From assembly GCA_900551885.1 (NCBI GenBank), contig URXS01000044.1:1-15964 (forward strand): a stretch of 15,964 nt of DNA. The letters run 5' to 3'. Shown piece after piece: positions 15,313 to 15,964 of the stretch (within the stretch, counting starts at the first letter, position 1; each line of letters opens with the position of its first letter). The translations under genes were made by a program, and so were the position numbers. The notes beneath the pieces were generated by a model. The model made no database searches. It had not been told where the DNA came from and was given only the letters and a program-made list of their open reading frames with translations. The DNA comes from an uncultured Oscillibacter sp. Its GTDB lineage: Bacteria > Bacillota > Clostridia > Oscillospirales > Oscillospiraceae.

Positions 15313-15341
15313 ATACTATCATAACATCTTCCCTAAAACAA
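15313..15341 (-). promoter_or_regulatory. Possible promoter for the ZorA-like/ZorB-like pair
   Basis: On the minus strand TTGTTT (15336-15341), a 17-base spacer and TAGTAT (15313-15318) give a moderate sigma-A-type match. It lies between the feoA terminator and the start codon, so the pair probably has its own promoter. Confidence 0.4.
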
Positions 15342-15344
15342 CCA

Positions 15345-15381
15345 GAAAGGACAATTCCTTCGCCAAAAGAATTGTCCTTTC
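15345..15381. terminator. Terminator downstream of feoA
   Basis: GAAAGGACAATTC (15345-15357) and GAATTGTCCTTTC (15369-15381) form a perfect 13-bp stem with an 11-base loop, 27 bases after the feoA stop. Read on the minus strand it is followed by TGGTTGTTTTA; on the plus strand by GTCTTTTTT. It separates feoA from the stator pair. Confidence 0.75.
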
Positions 15382-15407
15382 GTCTTTTTTCTATTTTATA
15401 CTTTTAT

Positions 15408-15620
15408 TTATACTTTTATACGGCAGGCTGCATCATCGCTGATCAGGATCCTGCGTCCGCAAACACCTACGATCACTCCGCCAAGTATCCTGCTTATGAT
15501 CTGTACGGTCTTTCCTTCACTGACATCATATTGCCTGATCTGTTCCATAGTCTCCGGCATTCCGGTCATCCACTTGATCGTGTAGCTTTCCCCTGCTTTT
15601 GTCTCATTTAATGACTGCAT
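15408..15620 (-). CDS. feoA: FeoA family protein (ferrous iron uptake accessory)
   Basis: The product is 70 residues, a single SH3-like FeoA domain; FeoA assists the FeoB ferrous iron transporter on its cytoplasmic side. Visible are the N-terminal MQSLNETKAGESYTIKWM strand region, the GMPETMEQIRQYDVSEGKTVQI core and the C-terminal GVCGRRILISDDAACRIKV end, a layout common in Lachnospiraceae. The ATG at 15620 is preferred because GGGGTGAG lies five bases before it; an ATG at 15638 has none. It may be followed by its own terminator. No feoB is in view. Confidence 0.8.
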   Translation of the reverse strand: MQSLNETKAGESYTIKWMTGMPETMEQIRQYDVSEGKTVQIISRILGGVIVGVCGRRILISDDAACRIKV

Positions 15621-15638
15621 ATACTCACCCCATTCCAT

Positions 15639-15868
15639 ATATCACATCACTATCAGTAATTATCCTCTATCCGTAGGCGGATATTCTCAATCCGCACTTG
15701 GTTAAATGATTTCATATAATTCCAACACAATTCTGCATCTTTATATAATTAGTAAAGTTTAACTTTTATTTTTCTGAATTATTTATGTTTTTATATATTT
15801 TATCTCATTTTATCTCAATTAGTCAATCATAACCTGTGAAATTCCACCAATAAAAACAAGCAAAAAAA
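15639..15868. other. AT-rich intergenic region upstream of feoA
   Basis: No gene is seen. The stretch is very AT-rich. It contains a perfect 13-base dyad, AAAGTT-T-AACTTT at 15754-15766, and a small hairpin, GCGGAT (15677-15682) with ATCCGC (15690-15695), in the likely feoA leader. The dyad could be a metal-regulator operator, but I cannot assign it. No convincing promoter could be picked. Confidence 0.35.
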
Positions 15869-15907
15869 AGAAACGCAGAACAGCCATTACAGTTATTCTG
15901 CGTTTCT
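15869..15907 (-). terminator. Terminator of the gene at the right edge
   Basis: AGAAACGCAGAA (15869-15880) and TTCTGCGTTTCT (15896-15907) form a perfect 12-bp stem with a 15-base loop. On the minus strand it is directly followed by a T-run (TTTTTTTT), the hallmark of an intrinsic terminator. It lies nine bases after the stop codon at 15917-15919. Confidence 0.88.
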
Positions 15908-15916
15908 CATTATTTT

Positions 15917-15964
15917 CTATGCATAAACTCTATCTTCTTCCAGAAGCGTTGTCTTTCCATTCTT
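15917..15964 (-). CDS. C-terminal end of an unidentified protein (partial)
   Basis: The last 15 codons, KNGKTTLLEEDRVYA and a TAG stop, enter from the right edge on the minus strand. The strong terminator right after the stop supports a real gene end. The piece is too short to identify. Confidence 0.4.
   Translation of the reverse strand, partial: KNGKTTLLEEDRVYA

Noticed and set aside
15397..15419. Direct repeat TATACTTTTAT at the feoA stop codon
   Set aside because: It is a short two-copy repeat in AT-rich sequence, best explained as a small tandem duplication. There is no sign of an att site or transposon.

Overview
The window holds two stretches of different character. Positions 1 to about 13,220 are GC-rich, with codons ending mostly in G or C, and carry genes typical of a strictly fermentative gut clostridium. 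The gene set and the Rex-controlled thiolase suggest an Oscillospiraceae-type butyrate producer, inferred from gene content and style only. Positions from about 13,260 to 15,964 are clearly more AT-rich and look like Lachnospiraceae DNA. The switch falls inside an open reading frame that begins as a MotB/ZorB-like stator protein and ends as Mfd. The contig is therefore either a chimeric assembly of two gut clostridia or a real but abrupt recombination.

Layout of the GC-rich part: (1) a partial PAS-domain signalling gene runs off the left edge (minus strand, GTG start) and is divergent from (2) carA; (3) carB overlaps carA by one base and is fused in frame to a complete dapF-like module, giving a 1342-residue protein; (4) a DUF1275/YoaK membrane protein; (5) an AIM24/TIGR00266 protein with its own promoter; (6) a convergent terminator region; (7) a thiolase (minus strand) with a sigma-A-type promoter bracketed by Rex-type operators; (8) a SurA/PrsA-like lipoprotein directly downstream of (9) mfd, both on the minus strand. 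mfd lacks its N-terminal quarter and has a one-base frameshift near the junction.

Layout of the AT-rich part, all on the minus strand: the tail of an unidentified gene at the right edge with its terminator, feoA, a terminator, then a two-gene unit encoding a MotA/ExbB/ZorA-like channel protein with a cytoplasmic tail of about 350 residues and a MotB/ZorB-like partner. The partner keeps its transmembrane Asp and coiled coil but loses any peptidoglycan-binding domain at the junction. No flagellar genes are present. The architecture resembles the ZorAB motor of Zorya anti-phage systems, but the effector genes that would settle this are cut off.

How the genes work together: CarA and CarB make carbamoyl phosphate for pyrimidines and arginine. 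The attached DapF-like module would normally make meso-diaminopimelate, but its first catalytic Cys is Ala here. Thiolase opens the acetyl-CoA to butyryl-CoA route and is predicted to be sensed by NADH/NAD through Rex. Mfd couples stalled transcription to repair, and the lipoprotein is a likely extracytoplasmic foldase. The most interesting points are the CarB-DapF fusion with its missing catalytic Cys, the three Rex-like sites around the thl promoter, the ZorAB-like pair, and the chimeric mfd junction.
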